From Candidatus Rifleibacteriota bacterium (GTDB lineage: Bacteria; Muiribacteriota; Ozemobacteria; Ozemobacterales; Ozemobacteraceae), in NCBI GenBank assembly GCA_018818125.1, contig JAHISQ010000053.1:26294-90293 (forward strand): a DNA stretch of 64,000 nt, read 5' to 3'. The notes under the pieces were generated by a model that did no database searches, was not told the origin of the DNA, and saw only the letters and a list, made by a program, of their open reading frames with translations. The translations under genes were made by a program, and so were the position numbers. This document shows, piece after piece, positions 8,651 to 18,289 of the stretch (positions are counted from its first letter, which is position 1; each line of letters begins with the position of its first letter).

Positions 8651-11395
8651 TTACCTGTTGTCGATAGATCTGGTTCTGAAACTGGCCGGCAGAACGTTGA
8701 TATTAAACTTGAGTTCACGGGCTTCACCAATACCGCCGGTTTTGGCGCGGTCATAGGCCTTAACTCTGAACTGATACCATCCGGCGGCTCTGAAAATATG
8801 ATAAAAGCTGACTTTGGGGTCAAATTCGTTGAGTGCGAATTTGTCGAGATTGCTGCCATCTTTTACTATTTTGTTGCTGCTGACGATCTGGCCATCCTGT
8901 TCGTATTCGATATCTTCGAATTTACCTGTAGGTTGCTGGTTTTCGTTGAGAGCTTCAATTTCGACCTCAGTTTTGAGGATGCCACGGAATGGAGTCAGGC
9001 TGTCGATATTGTCATAGGGCGCAATATTGAAGCGCATGCGCTGGTCTTCAACCGGAATGCCGTTTTTGTCGGGCCCTTCGGGGTCAGTCGGGAAAGCCGG
9101 GAGTTTTTCTTCAGTACCATCTGCTTTGACCACCATCCACTCGCTGCCGGTCATGTCAATGTCGCCGCCAGCGCCGTCTTCGCCATGATTCTTAATAGCA
9201 CCGGTCTGGATATTTTTGCTTACCAGCTGACCGCCTGCTTCTATGGCTTCTACCGGAGGAATACCGATCTTATGGGTGACGCCATTGTTCATGTCTTCAG
9301 CTTCAACATTAATAAGGGGCTTGCTGAAGGCTGCCATATCTTCGACTTTGATCAAGGAGCCGGCTGGAGCAGCGTTGCCACAGCAGTTTGATACTTCCTG
9401 AGTCATCAGACAATCGGGCGGGTGGGTCATTGAATCCCCATAGTAGAGTTCTGAGAGAGTTTTTCTGTTGGCATCATCGATACTGGCATTGGCGAGCAGA
9501 GTGCGTTCTGGGCCCGAAATCTTCTTGCCAACCATAGGTGCTGCGCTTTGATCGTTCCACTCGATTGAGTTGGTGGCGAAATGTCTGGGCAGAATTACGC
9601 GTTTGCCGGCAACGGTCCAGGAACCGCTGGTTACTTCGATGGTTTTGCCGGTTTCGGGGTCAACTTTGCTTATGGGTTTTTCTTTGTGTTGGGCGGGGAT
9701 GTTCTCAAGCGCTATTGGACCAACAATACAGCGGCCAAGATGTATTTCAAATCCGATTGGCGCAAATCTGGTTGCGGCGCGGCTACCATCGCTTGAACTG
9801 TCGATATAGCTTTTGAGTTCCTGCATGGCGACTCTGGCTTCTACTGCAGCTTCAGAGGTCTTTCCGGCAAGTTCGTCCACTATGTCGGCAAACACAGAGA
9901 GTTCTGCCGAGTCTTTCTTTTTCCAGGCTTCGTTAAGCTCGTTGGTGCGGGTTACCGGGTCGCCATTCTGGTAGAGGCAGTAATATACTACGCCTTTTTC
10001 CCATGGTTTCAGGAACTTGCCTGGCCAGCTGTTGGTATAGCGGTCAGCAATAAATTTGTCGCGTTTATTCTGTTCCTGTTGCTTCCAGTAGGCATGGTGA
10101 CTTTCGTAGTATTCACGTTCGCGTGAGCTGTAAGCGCGGCCTATATATGGACCGTAGGTATCGTTTGATTTGAGGAAGTAAAAAAACATTACTGCCTCAA
10201 GATTGCTGGCACCGTCAAAGAATGGGTTGGGCAGCTGATAGAGTTCGTCTGGACTGAACTGATATTCGAAGTTACTGGTGATTGCCGGAGAAGTCGGCTG
10301 CAGTTCAGAGTTTTCGTTCTCGTAACCAATGGTCATGCCGTCTTCGCCACCGTTGTAGCCAAGGTATTTGCCAACCACGCCGGAGTGCACTGCACCCTTC
10401 GGGTCGAGAAAATCTTTTTTGATCTCCGGGAAGGAATAGTCTTCGACGTAAACGACGTTGTAGTCAGTAAATTCGTTAAAGGTTTTGTCGTCGATGGTTG
10501 CAGTGAGGTTCCAGGTGTCTTTGAGGGCATCTGGAACCGGCTTGGTCGTTTTATTTGCGCCTTCCGGCCCGAATTTCACAAACTCACTGTCGGCTGGTAC
10601 GGCACCAAGACTGGCGGTGCCAGGAATTTCTCCGTCCGGGTTTGCGGTGCCAACAGCTGTTTCTGGGTATCCGTTGCCTGAGGTCGCCGGCACAGTGCCT
10701 AAAGTGGCGCGCTCATAGGTCATGATCATGCCAACCTGTTGCAGAAACTTTGATCCGGCAACGTCTTCGCGGCCACGGATACCTGAGTCGAAAGCAGCAG
10801 TATGTCTGTTTACAAACAGCTTTTTGTCTGGTACATCGCCTTCGCTTTTGGTGCCGCTCACCATTTCCTTGAAAAACTGGCCGTTAACCAGGTTGGGTCG
10901 CAGAAACGGGGTCCAGACTTCGCCGCCAGAGGTTCCGTTTTTATTGCCTTCGGCCAGAGCCTTTTTCTTATCAGCCGGCTGTTCAAAGAACCAATGGTAT
11001 TTTACGTTGCGGTAAACGTAAAACTTGTTGTTTTCTTTGACAATGAACGGAAACTTGTCTTTGCCGGCTCCGGTATTGCGATAAATTAGGGTGGAATTGG
11101 TGAGCATGTTAGCCTTGTTCTTTACCACCGGATTTGGCTCATACATTGGCATCCATACGGCGATTTGTGCTTCTGGTTTGTCAGAGTGCCCTGATACGCG
11201 CTCAATATTCATGCCGTCTGCGAGTGGACCATTTGCCTCAAATTTTGAATCAAAATGTCTAATCATAGACTGCGGAAAATAACTCGACTCTTTTCCGGGG
11301 GTTACCTCAATAGCACACAACGGGACTGTGGCTATCAGGCCGATCAGTAACAGAAAAACAATACAGAACGGTCTTTGCAGGCAATTCGATCTCAT
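8651..11395 (-). CDS. Large exported protein of unknown function
   Basis: The 914-residue protein has an N-terminal signal peptide (about residues 1-28, ending near VPLCAIE). The body has no repeat or motif that I can assign. The final 90 residues (SFYHIFRAAGWYQFRVKAYDRA, ending in INVLPASF) read like an Ig- or cadherin-like beta-sandwich. A short cysteine pair occurs in SNCCGNAAP. AGGAGG precedes the ATG. It lies between a TPR gene upstream and a terminator downstream, probably as the last gene of a propeller-TPR-secreted-protein operon. A surface or cell-envelope structural role is a guess. Confidence 0.6.
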   Translation of the reverse strand: MRSNCLQRPFCIVFLLLIGLIATVPLCAIEVTPGKESSYFPQSMIRHFDSKFEANGPLADGMNIERVSGHSDKPEAQIAVWMPMYEPNPVVKNKANMLTNSTLIYRNTGAGKDKFPFIVKENNKFYVYRNVKYHWFFEQPADKKKALAEGNKNGTSGGEVWTPFLRPNLVNGQFFKEMVSGTKSEGDVPDKKLFVNRHTAAFDSGIRGREDVAGSKFLQQVGMIMTYERATLGTVPATSGNGYPETAVGTANPDGEIPGTASLGAVPADSEFVKFGPEGANKTTKPVPDALKDTWNLTATIDDKTFNEFTDYNVVYVEDYSFPEIKKDFLDPKGAVHSGVVGKYLGYNGGEDGMTIGYENENSELQPTSPAITSNFEYQFSPDELYQLPNPFFDGASNLEAVMFFYFLKSNDTYGPYIGRAYSSREREYYESHHAYWKQQEQNKRDKFIADRYTNSWPGKFLKPWEKGVVYYCLYQNGDPVTRTNELNEAWKKKDSAELSVFADIVDELAGKTSEAAVEARVAMQELKSYIDSSSDGSRAATRFAPIGFEIHLGRCIVGPIALENIPAQHKEKPISKVDPETGKTIEVTSGSWTVAGKRVILPRHFATNSIEWNDQSAAPMVGKKISGPERTLLANASIDDANRKTLSELYYGDSMTHPPDCLMTQEVSNCCGNAAPAGSLIKVEDMAAFSKPLINVEAEDMNNGVTHKIGIPPVEAIEAGGQLVSKNIQTGAIKNHGEDGAGGDIDMTGSEWMVVKADGTEEKLPAFPTDPEGPDKNGIPVEDQRMRFNIAPYDNIDSLTPFRGILKTEVEIEALNENQQPTGKFEDIEYEQDGQIVSSNKIVKDGSNLDKFALNEFDPKVSFYHIFRAAGWYQFRVKAYDRAKTGGIGEARELKFNINVLPASFRTRSIDNR

Positions 11396-11422
11396 AATTC
11401 CTCCTGGGAAATATTTAACTGA

Positions 11423-13018
11423 CTAGTTTGTTTTTAACTGGCTTTGAATCAAAGCCTCAAATTCGCGAGCTCTTCTGACTCCTTCTTCGTTTTCGTAAAT
11501 CCAGCGTTTTACTTCTGGAGCCTCCGGCGAATCAGGCATTTTTGCGAGAAAATCTTGAAAATAGCTGTAGGCAAATTCCTGATTGATCATGGCGCGGTAT
11601 ACTCGGCTGAATCTTGGTCGATCTCTTACCAGAAGGTTCCCGGGGAATGATTCGTGGCCTTTGCCGGAATATAGCTGGCCAAGTCTCAGCTTAGCCTTGT
11701 AGGCAATATCGTCTTTATATAATGCAAGTCGACTGTATATTAGCATTGCCTTTGCCGGATATTCGTCAAACTCAAGAAAAACAGCTTTCCAGAACTCTAC
11801 ACGCGGGTCACCTATGACAATGCTTTCACATTTTGCCAGGTGTTTATTGGCGCGATAGTCGGCGCCCTGGGCAAGAATTTCGAGCAGCCCGAGGTTTACA
11901 TCGAAGCTGTCCGGATTCATTTCGTAGGCGAGATTGAACATGACGAGAGCAAAGCCTTTGTTGTCGTTTTCCAGATAGGCTTTGCCCAGGCTGACCAGCG
12001 GTAATACGCTGTCTGGCCACATTCCCCTGGCCTTTTGCAGGACTTCTATGGCTTTGGGGAACTGTTTCATGTGCTGATATACATCGCCAAGTCCTAGATA
12101 AGCGGGCATATTGCCCGTGTCGAGTTTTATTATTTTTTCGTAGGTATTGACGGCTGGTTGAAATTTTTTGTTCTCGGTGTCGAGCTGAGCGGCCAGAATC
12201 AATAGTTCAACGTTTTCGGGCTCATTTTTGAGCAACGCGGTTATTATTGATTCTGCTTTTGCGAGATCTGGTTTGCCTGCAAATATGCTGGCACGGGCAT
12301 ATGCAGCCTGCTGCTTAACCGTTTGTTTGCCAGGGTTGGCTGTTTCGAGTTCGGCAAACACGCGCATAGCTTTTTGATAATAGCTGCTGCCAATTTGCTC
12401 AAGCGTTTCCGCTGTTTTGGTGAGCAGTTCGATGTTGCCTGGCTCGGCTTCAACTGCTGCGAGGAACTCATCCGCGGCGGTCTGTGCCTGACCGGTTTCA
12501 AGCTGCACCATGCCATTGCGGTAGTGCTTGCGCGCCTTTTCGTTTTTAAGGCTGGCTAGATTGTAAACGTTGTTTTCTGGCTCGCTGGCCGGTTGTATGT
12601 CTGTAGTAGTCGCGCTGGCAGGATTTTTATCTGCAGTCACTTCGCTTGTCGGTTCGATAAAATCGGATTCACTTGTTTTGGACTCATCTATTTGTGGTGG
12701 TTTGGTAGTCTGTGCGAGTTCACGCAGCTTTTTGGCGCGTTCAAGAGCCTTGTCAGCGAGGTCGGTGCGCTCGAGTTTTCGCAGTGAGACACTGAAAAGA
12801 TACCAGGCTTCGGCATGGCGCGGATGATCTTTGATTTCGTCTTTATTTTGAGTCAGAAGTTTGTTGAGCAACTCTGCTGATTTTTGAAACTCACCGGCTT
12901 TCATGAGTGTCCTGCCTGATTCGATCTCACGCGCAAGGTTATCTTCTGCCAGCATCCCTGTGGTGATAAAGAAAAAGAGACTAGCAAGCATTATGCCAAA
13001 TTTTTTTGCCACCTTCAT
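11423..13018 (-). CDS. Exported TPR-repeat protein
   Basis: The 531-residue protein has a signal peptide (ending near MLAED) and several tetratricopeptide-like helices: EFQKSAELLNKLL, HYRNGMVQLETGQAQTAADEFLAAVEAEP, PAVNTYEKIIKLDTGNMPAYLGLGDVY and FPKAIEVLQKARGMWP. TPRs mediate protein-protein contacts; the protein is likely periplasmic or membrane-attached. A low-complexity linker rich in Thr/Pro/Ala lies around residues 105-150. Its ATG overlaps the stop of the upstream propeller gene by one base, so translation is coupled. The 914-residue gene follows 27 bp downstream. Confidence 0.75.
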   Translation of the reverse strand: MKVAKKFGIMLASLFFFITTGMLAEDNLAREIESGRTLMKAGEFQKSAELLNKLLTQNKDEIKDHPRHAEAWYLFSVSLRKLERTDLADKALERAKKLRELAQTTKPPQIDESKTSESDFIEPTSEVTADKNPASATTTDIQPASEPENNVYNLASLKNEKARKHYRNGMVQLETGQAQTAADEFLAAVEAEPGNIELLTKTAETLEQIGSSYYQKAMRVFAELETANPGKQTVKQQAAYARASIFAGKPDLAKAESIITALLKNEPENVELLILAAQLDTENKKFQPAVNTYEKIIKLDTGNMPAYLGLGDVYQHMKQFPKAIEVLQKARGMWPDSVLPLVSLGKAYLENDNKGFALVMFNLAYEMNPDSFDVNLGLLEILAQGADYRANKHLAKCESIVIGDPRVEFWKAVFLEFDEYPAKAMLIYSRLALYKDDIAYKAKLRLGQLYSGKGHESFPGNLLVRDRPRFSRVYRAMINQEFAYSYFQDFLAKMPDSPEAPEVKRWIYENEEGVRRAREFEALIQSQLKTN

Positions 13019-13986
13019 TATTTCTGCTCCTCAAGACCATTATCGCTGAAAAAATATTTTAATCTAAAGTCTGTACCGCTCTCAGATAGATAAATTTTAC
13101 CATCAGTAGTGCCAATAAAAAATCTATTTCTTGCGTCGAGGATTGCGCACTTGGCAAGGTCTGGAGAATCTGGCAGTTTTTGTGTTTCGTCGTTTGTCAG
13201 TTTCCACATGGCTTTATCTCCGATAATAAGGGCAAATCCGTCTCCAGGCAGAATGAAATGAATCATTCCGTTAAAGTCTATTGCCTTTTTTGGCTCTTCA
13301 CTGGCTTTCAGTGAGTATAGCCCATGTCTTGTGGTTGCTATCAAAAGTCTGTCGCCAGATATGGCAAGATGGTTAACCCCGCGATTCAGCTTTTCATACT
13401 GTGGGCGCCAGTCGGACAAATCGTTGCTGGCTGAATAAAGGCCGGTTGAAGTGCCAAGCCACAGACGATTCTGCCACTCGACAACTGAGTTTACCCAGGC
13501 GAGATTAATCGACTGTGAATCTTTAACCGGTTGCCAGAAATTGTCTTTAAGGTAAGCGGTGCCGCTGCCCACGGAGCCAATAATAATCTGCCCTGTAGTC
13601 GTTCTGGTCAGCGCATGCAGCTTTTCAAAGCCTGCGTGCTGGCCAACGGGCTCAAATTTGTCGGTCAGTGTGTTGAGCTTTATGCATCCTCCGCCGGCAG
13701 TAGCCACCCAGAGATACTGGCCATCGAACAGCAGATTGTTGATCATCGGATACGGCAGTTGAGTTGTTTCATCATAAAACTTGCGGATGCCGGATTCATC
13801 TATCAGCCACAGTCCTCTGCCAAAGGTGGCAACCCACATTCTACCGTGCTGGTCAAAGGCGATGCTGCGAATCGTAGCATCCTGCGCCGAAAAATGCGTA
13901 TGGGCAAAGCCTTCGTCTAAAGTAAGAAGCATAAACAGAGTTAGGGCCGCTGCAATTGCCAGTAGCTTGTTAAACAACACTCTCAT
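13018..13986 (-). CDS. Exported beta-propeller protein
   Basis: The 322-residue protein has a signal peptide (ending near DEGFAH) and propeller blades of the two-component-regulator type, for example MWVATFGRGLWLIDESG, LWVATAGGGCIKL, IIGSVGSGTAYL, LWLGTSTGLYSAS and LIATTRHGLYSL. There is no output domain. AAGG lies 5 bp before the ATG. It is the first gene of the operon with the TPR and 914-residue proteins and shares a one-base stop/start overlap with the TPR gene. The call as a propeller is firm; the function is unknown. Confidence 0.7.
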   Translation of the reverse strand: MRVLFNKLLAIAAALTLFMLLTLDEGFAHTHFSAQDATIRSIAFDQHGRMWVATFGRGLWLIDESGIRKFYDETTQLPYPMINNLLFDGQYLWVATAGGGCIKLNTLTDKFEPVGQHAGFEKLHALTRTTTGQIIIGSVGSGTAYLKDNFWQPVKDSQSINLAWVNSVVEWQNRLWLGTSTGLYSASNDLSDWRPQYEKLNRGVNHLAISGDRLLIATTRHGLYSLKASEEPKKAIDFNGMIHFILPGDGFALIIGDKAMWKLTNDETQKLPDSPDLAKCAILDARNRFFIGTTDGKIYLSESGTDFRLKYFFSDNGLEEQK

Positions 13987-14036
13987 GGCCGCCTTGGACG
14001 ATTGAAATTGTGATTTGAACTTGTGTTGGCAAGCAT
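13983..14036 (-). CDS. Possible leader ORF upstream of the propeller operon
   Basis: A 17-codon frame begins at ATG 14036 behind a good ribosome site (GGGAGAG) and ends at TGA overlapping the ATG of the propeller gene (ATGA arrangement). The peptide MLANTSSNHNFNRPRRP has no known relative. The spacing suggests translational coupling, but the frame is short enough to be chance. Confidence 0.3.
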   Translation of the reverse strand: MLANTSSNHNFNRPRRP

Positions 14037-14138
14037 TATTTTCGCTCTCCCTTGTATGTTCAGTAAATCATACGAAAACGCGACCGCAAAAGTTACAAAA
14101 ATTAAATCGTTTGAGTTTTGCAGATGTTTTAGTGTATC

Positions 14139-14167
14139 TTGACAGCGACGGGGGGGTATGCTAACAT
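14139..14167 (+). promoter_or_regulatory. Promoter of hpf
   Basis: A consensus -35 TTGACA (14139-14144) is separated by 17 bp from TAACAT (14162-14167), which carries an extended -10 TGC immediately before it. A run of seven G follows the -35 region. Transcription would start near 14174, about 50 bp before the hpf ATG. Confidence 0.75.
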
Positions 14168-14226
14168 TTGCTACCCTGATTATATCCGGGGAAACGCGTC
14201 TATTCCTCATCATTCGGAGGCATTCT

Positions 14227-14814
14227 ATGCAATTTGTTATCAAGGGAAAAAATCTTCAGCTTACTGATGCGCTCAAAGAATACGCAGAAAAGAAGTTGAC
14301 AACTATCACGAAATACTTCGATCATATCGTCGAAGTTGATGTAACTCTTTCTGTGAAAGATTCTAAAGATCTAAGCCGCAGCAGGCTATGTGAAGTTACC
14401 GTATGGGCTAAGTCAGTCGGTAACCCGATTCACGGCAAGTCCGCTTCCGAAGATCTCTACGCTTCAATCGACATGGTCGCTGAAAAGATCGAGCGCCAGG
14501 TTAAGAAGTTCAAAGAAAAGATCACCGGTCGCCGCAGAAGCAACAAGGGGCTCGATAAACAGGCAACTCACAGCGTTCTTTCATTCGGTGACGATTTCGC
14601 CAGTCGGACTGAAGATGCGCCAGAAGACAATAAGCCCAAAATCATTCGCAGCGGTACTTTCCCACTGCGCCCGATGTTCTCGGATGAAGCTGCTGAACAG
14701 CTTGACATGTTTAACCAGGATTTCTTTGTTTTCTCTAATGCCGAAACCAACAAAATCAACGTGATTTACCGTCGCGGCGATGGTAATTTCGGCCTTATCG
14801 AACCTGAATACTAA
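14227..14814 (+). CDS. hpf: Ribosome hibernation-promoting factor, long form
   Basis: From ATG 14227, chosen because CGGAGG lies 8 bp upstream, the protein has 195 residues. Residues 1-105 form the S30AE/YfiA domain (FVIKGKNLQLTDALKEYAEKKL, DVTLSV, EDLYASIDMVAEKIERQVKK). Residues about 135-195 form the C-terminal dimerisation domain (RSGTFPLRPMFSDEAAEQLD, NVIYRRGDGNFGLIEP). The long form joins two 70S ribosomes into inactive 100S dimers in the resting cell. It is followed 39 bp later by a PTS IIA gene. In many bacteria hpf lies near ptsN, so the pairing is expected. Confidence 0.95.
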   Translation: MQFVIKGKNLQLTDALKEYAEKKLTTITKYFDHIVEVDVTLSVKDSKDLSRSRLCEVTVWAKSVGNPIHGKSASEDLYASIDMVAEKIERQVKKFKEKITGRRRSNKGLDKQATHSVLSFGDDFASRTEDAPEDNKPKIIRSGTFPLRPMFSDEAAEQLDMFNQDFFVFSNAETNKINVIYRRGDGNFGLIEPEY

Positions 14815-14853
14815 ATACGAGATTTTGCCCCTGACGGGGTTGCAGGAGGAGTT

Positions 14854-15309
14854 TTGGAACTAAGCGAATTTATATCACCCCAGCTGACAAAGTTGGAATT
14901 GAGTTCCACCACCAAGCTTGATGCCATTAAAGAGCTTATCGATCTGCTTGACACCGGCGGTTATCTAACCGATGCCGATGCTTTTCTAAAGTCTGTTCTT
15001 GAGCGTGAAAAAGTCGGTTCAACCGGAATCGGCAAAGGTATTGCGATACCTCACTCCAGAACTTCGACTGTCAGAGAGGTTGTTGTTGCTATTGGCCGTT
15101 CCAGCGCCGGTATAGAGTTCGAGGCACTGGATAATCGTCCGGTGCATCTGGTTTTCCTGATTGCAGCTCCGATAGAGTCTGGTGGCCTTTACCTCAAGGC
15201 TTTGGCAAGACTATCGCGCCTTCTGCGCTATCAGGAATTCAGAACCGAACTCATGGAAGCCGAGTCGGTAGATGAGATTATCAAGATTATCTCAGCCGAA
15301 GAAAAGTAA
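14854..15309 (+). CDS. ptsN: PTS EIIA type-2 domain protein, PtsN-like
   Basis: The 151-residue protein is a single EIIA fructose/nitrogen-type domain with the phosphorylatable histidine in GIAIPHSRT (about residue 69). Such proteins act as regulatory phospho-relays rather than sugar carriers. The start is TTG behind a strong AGGAGGA at 14844-14850; no ATG exists in a suitable place. A small CCCC/GGGG hairpin lies between hpf and this gene. The window also encodes a fused EI-HPr (32789-35341), which could phosphorylate it. Whether it is truly PtsN or a sugar-specific IIA is not decided by sequence alone. Confidence 0.85.
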   Translation: MELSEFISPQLTKLELSSTTKLDAIKELIDLLDTGGYLTDADAFLKSVLEREKVGSTGIGKGIAIPHSRTSTVREVVVAIGRSSAGIEFEALDNRPVHLVFLIAAPIESGGLYLKALARLSRLLRYQEFRTELMEAESVDEIIKIISAEEK

Positions 15310-15370
15310 GTTTTTATCTGGCAAAGTTTAGGCTGAAACGGCTTAGGCTCAGGCTAACCGAAGACATCTG

Positions 15371-15405
15371 GCGCGCGCCTTAACTGAGGCCGCGCTTTCT
15401 ATTTT
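15371..15405 (+). terminator. Possible terminator or attenuator before secA
   Basis: A GC-rich stem (GCGCG and GCCT pairing with AGGC and CGCGC, with one bulge) is followed by TTTCTATTTT. It ends just before the secA ribosome site, so it might end the hpf-ptsN message or attenuate secA. Confidence 0.4.
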
Positions 15406-15418
15406 GAAAGGGGTCAGC

Positions 15419-18190
15419 ATGTTCGACTGGCTTTTTAAATTCATCAGGTTTTTTGTTCCTGATTTCAACGCACGCGAATTGGCACGGCTTGACGATACTC
15501 TCGAAGAGATTAACGCTCTCGAAGACTATTACAAGAACCTTTCTGATGAAGAACTGGCAGGCATGACCCTCAAATTCCGTCAGCAGTTGTTTGACGGAAA
15601 GACCATCGAAGACATCAAGGCCGAGGCATTTGCCACCGTACGTGAAACCGCGCGCCGCGTTCTGAATATGCGGCACTACGATGTGCAGATTCTTGGCGGT
15701 CTGGCATTGCACGAAGGCAGAATCATCGAAATGAAGACAGGCGAAGGTAAAACACTTGCAGCTACACTGCCGCTTTACCTGAATGCTCTCGAACTTAACC
15801 CGGAATGGGTCGCACTCGCTGAAGAAGAATACAAAGGCAAACCCATTGAATTTAAGCCGATTATTGACAAAAATGATCTGATGGTCCCGGTTGGTCGTGG
15901 AGCTCTGCTGGTAACTGTTAACGACTATCTGGCCCGTCGCGACTCCGAATGGATGGGACAGGTGTATCGATATCTCGGTCTGTCTGTTGGCCTGAATATA
16001 CACGGACTGACATCGGAGCAGAAGCGCGAAGCCTACGCGTCCGATATCACCTATGGCACCAACAACGAGTTTGGTTTCGATTATTTGCGCGATAACATGG
16101 CTTTGAGCCTTGCGGAATGCACGCAGCGCGGCGAATACAACTATTCAATCGTCGATGAAGTCGACTCTATTCTTATCGATGAGGCGCGAACCCCGCTGAT
16201 TATCTCGGGTCCTGCCGAAAAAGCAACTTCTTTGTATTTTGTCTTCGCTAAAGTGGCGCGTGAGCTACTAAAGGCTGATGTTGATTACGTAATAGACGAA
16301 AAACACCATGGTGTGTCAGTTAATGAAGAGGGTATTGCCAAGGTCGAAAAAGCGCTTGGCGTAGAAAACCTCTACGACAACAACAACATGGATCACGTTC
16401 ATCACCTGCAGAATGCGCTCAAGGCCAGACACTTCTTTCACCGCGATAAAGAATACATTGTCAGGCCGCGCGAAGATGGTCGTGGTCAGGAAGTCGTCAT
16501 TGTCGATGAATTCACCGGTCGCCTGATGTTTGGACGTCGTTATTCAGACGGTTTGCACCAGGCCATTGAAGCCAAAGAAGGCGTGCCGATACAGCAGGAA
16601 AACCAGACACTCGCTTCAATTACCTTTCAGAATTACTTCCGTCTCTATCGAAAGCTTGCCGGTATGACTGGTACTGCCGAGACTGAAGCCAAAGAATTTA
16701 ATGAGATATACAAATGCGAAGTCATCGTCGTTCCATCGAACAAACCCTGTGTCCGACTGGATCTTGCTGATGTTATATATAAGACTGTTCTAGAGAAATT
16801 TGAAGCGATAGTTGATAATATTATCGAAATTCATGAGCGCCGTCAGCCGGTTCTGGTTGGAACTATCTCAATCGAAAAGAGTGAGCTTATCGCGGCGATG
16901 CTGCGCAAACGCGGTACTGAATGCCAGGTTCTTAACGCCAAATATCACGAGCGCGAAGCTGATATTGTTGCTCAAGCTGGTCGTGAGGGCAGTATAACCA
17001 TTGCCACAAATATGGCTGGTCGTGGTACTGACATTTTGCTCGGTGGCAACCCCGAGATGCTTGCAAAAGACGAAGTTGGAGAAAGTGATGGCGAAGAATA
17101 CGCCGCCGCACTTGCTAAGTATCGTCTGCTCTGCGAAGCCGAAAAAAAGAGAGTAATCGAGGCTGGCGGTCTGTTTATTCTAGGTACAGAACGTCATGAA
17201 TCTCGGCGAATCGATAACCAGCTGCGTGGTCGTGCAGGTCGTCAAGGCGATCCGGGTGCCAGCCAGTTTTATCTGTCGCTCGAAGACGATCTTATGCGTC
17301 TGTTTGGTTCGGTCAATATCGCCGGCTGGATGGAAAAGCTTGGCTGGGAAAAGGGTGAGCCGATTGAGCACCCCTGGATCTCAAAGTCGATAGAGAGCGC
17401 TCAGCGCAAGGTTGAAGGCTATCATTTTGATGTTCGCAAGCACGTTCTTAAATATGACGACGTAATGAATCAGCAGCGCGCCGTGGTTTATCAGGAACGC
17501 CGCAAAGCTCTTGAGCAGGATAGCATCTATGATGATATTCTTTCGATGATCGATGAGGTTATTGAAGATGCTGTGGCCGGTGCTTTCAATCCTGAAGTTG
17601 ACTCCGATGATTATGATTACAATGCTTTGGCAGACCAGCTTAAAAAGGTCTTTCCGATCGAAGTTGAGGGCGGTGACCCTCATAACGGCAAACCAGGCCA
17701 ACTCTGCACCTATTCGCGCGAAGAACTGGTAATAGAACTTCGCCAACGAGCTCTCGATAAACTGGCTGCCAAGCGTACAGAGCTGGGTGAGCACGACTTT
17801 TTCCAGATGCAGAAATTTCTGCTGTTGCAGATTGTCGACAGCAAGTGGAAAGACCATCTGCACAACATGGATAATCTGCAGGATGGTATTCATCTGCGTT
17901 CATGGGGACAGCGCGATCCGCTGGTAGAATACAAGATCGAAGGCTTTCAGATGTTTCAGAACATGATTGACAGCATCAAGGAAGACTTACTTTATTATCT
18001 CTACCGCGTTTCTTATTCTCGTGCTGAAGAAAAAGAAGCCCAGGAAAAGAAAGAACAGGAAGTTTACTACAACCGTGGTGACGAAGAAGCCGTTGTTAAG
18101 TCTCCGACACGTGCCGACGAAACGGTTGATCGTAATGCGGCATGCCCCTGCGGTAGCGGTAAGAAATACAAGAAGTGCTGCGGACGCTAG
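15419..18190 (+). CDS. secA: Protein translocase ATPase SecA
   Basis: The 923-residue protein has all SecA landmarks: Walker A MKTGEGKTLAA (about residue 105), VTVNDYLARRD, SIVDEVDSILIDEARTPLIISG, the preprotein-binding segment, GRAGRQGDPG, and a C-terminal SEC-C zinc motif CPCGSGKKYKKCC. SecA drives proteins through SecYEG at the inner membrane. I chose ATG 15419 over a TTG five codons earlier because AAAGGGG precedes it. Residues about 125-158 form an extra segment between Walker A and the VTVNDYLARRD motif that most SecA proteins lack. The protein is otherwise of normal length and order. Confidence 0.97.
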   Translation: MFDWLFKFIRFFVPDFNARELARLDDTLEEINALEDYYKNLSDEELAGMTLKFRQQLFDGKTIEDIKAEAFATVRETARRVLNMRHYDVQILGGLALHEGRIIEMKTGEGKTLAATLPLYLNALELNPEWVALAEEEYKGKPIEFKPIIDKNDLMVPVGRGALLVTVNDYLARRDSEWMGQVYRYLGLSVGLNIHGLTSEQKREAYASDITYGTNNEFGFDYLRDNMALSLAECTQRGEYNYSIVDEVDSILIDEARTPLIISGPAEKATSLYFVFAKVARELLKADVDYVIDEKHHGVSVNEEGIAKVEKALGVENLYDNNNMDHVHHLQNALKARHFFHRDKEYIVRPREDGRGQEVVIVDEFTGRLMFGRRYSDGLHQAIEAKEGVPIQQENQTLASITFQNYFRLYRKLAGMTGTAETEAKEFNEIYKCEVIVVPSNKPCVRLDLADVIYKTVLEKFEAIVDNIIEIHERRQPVLVGTISIEKSELIAAMLRKRGTECQVLNAKYHEREADIVAQAGREGSITIATNMAGRGTDILLGGNPEMLAKDEVGESDGEEYAAALAKYRLLCEAEKKRVIEAGGLFILGTERHESRRIDNQLRGRAGRQGDPGASQFYLSLEDDLMRLFGSVNIAGWMEKLGWEKGEPIEHPWISKSIESAQRKVEGYHFDVRKHVLKYDDVMNQQRAVVYQERRKALEQDSIYDDILSMIDEVIEDAVAGAFNPEVDSDDYDYNALADQLKKVFPIEVEGGDPHNGKPGQLCTYSREELVIELRQRALDKLAAKRTELGEHDFFQMQKFLLLQIVDSKWKDHLHNMDNLQDGIHLRSWGQRDPLVEYKIEGFQMFQNMIDSIKEDLLYYLYRVSYSRAEEKEAQEKKEQEVYYNRGDEEAVVKSPTRADETVDRNAACPCGSGKKYKKCCGR

Positions 18191-18252
18191 TCTTTACCGT
18201 GACTTCGTTCTCTAACTGTTCGTGTCCTGATGCTATTTTGTCGGGCAGGTTG

Positions 18253-18258
18253 TATAAT
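18253..18258 (+). promoter_or_regulatory. Candidate -10 box before the pilin-prfB operon
   Basis: TATAAT lies 31 bp before the ATG at 18290 and downstream of the secA stop. No convincing -35 is visible. Confidence 0.3.
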
Positions 18259-18289
18259 GTCTGTACATCTTATGTTTCAGGTAGGCAAA

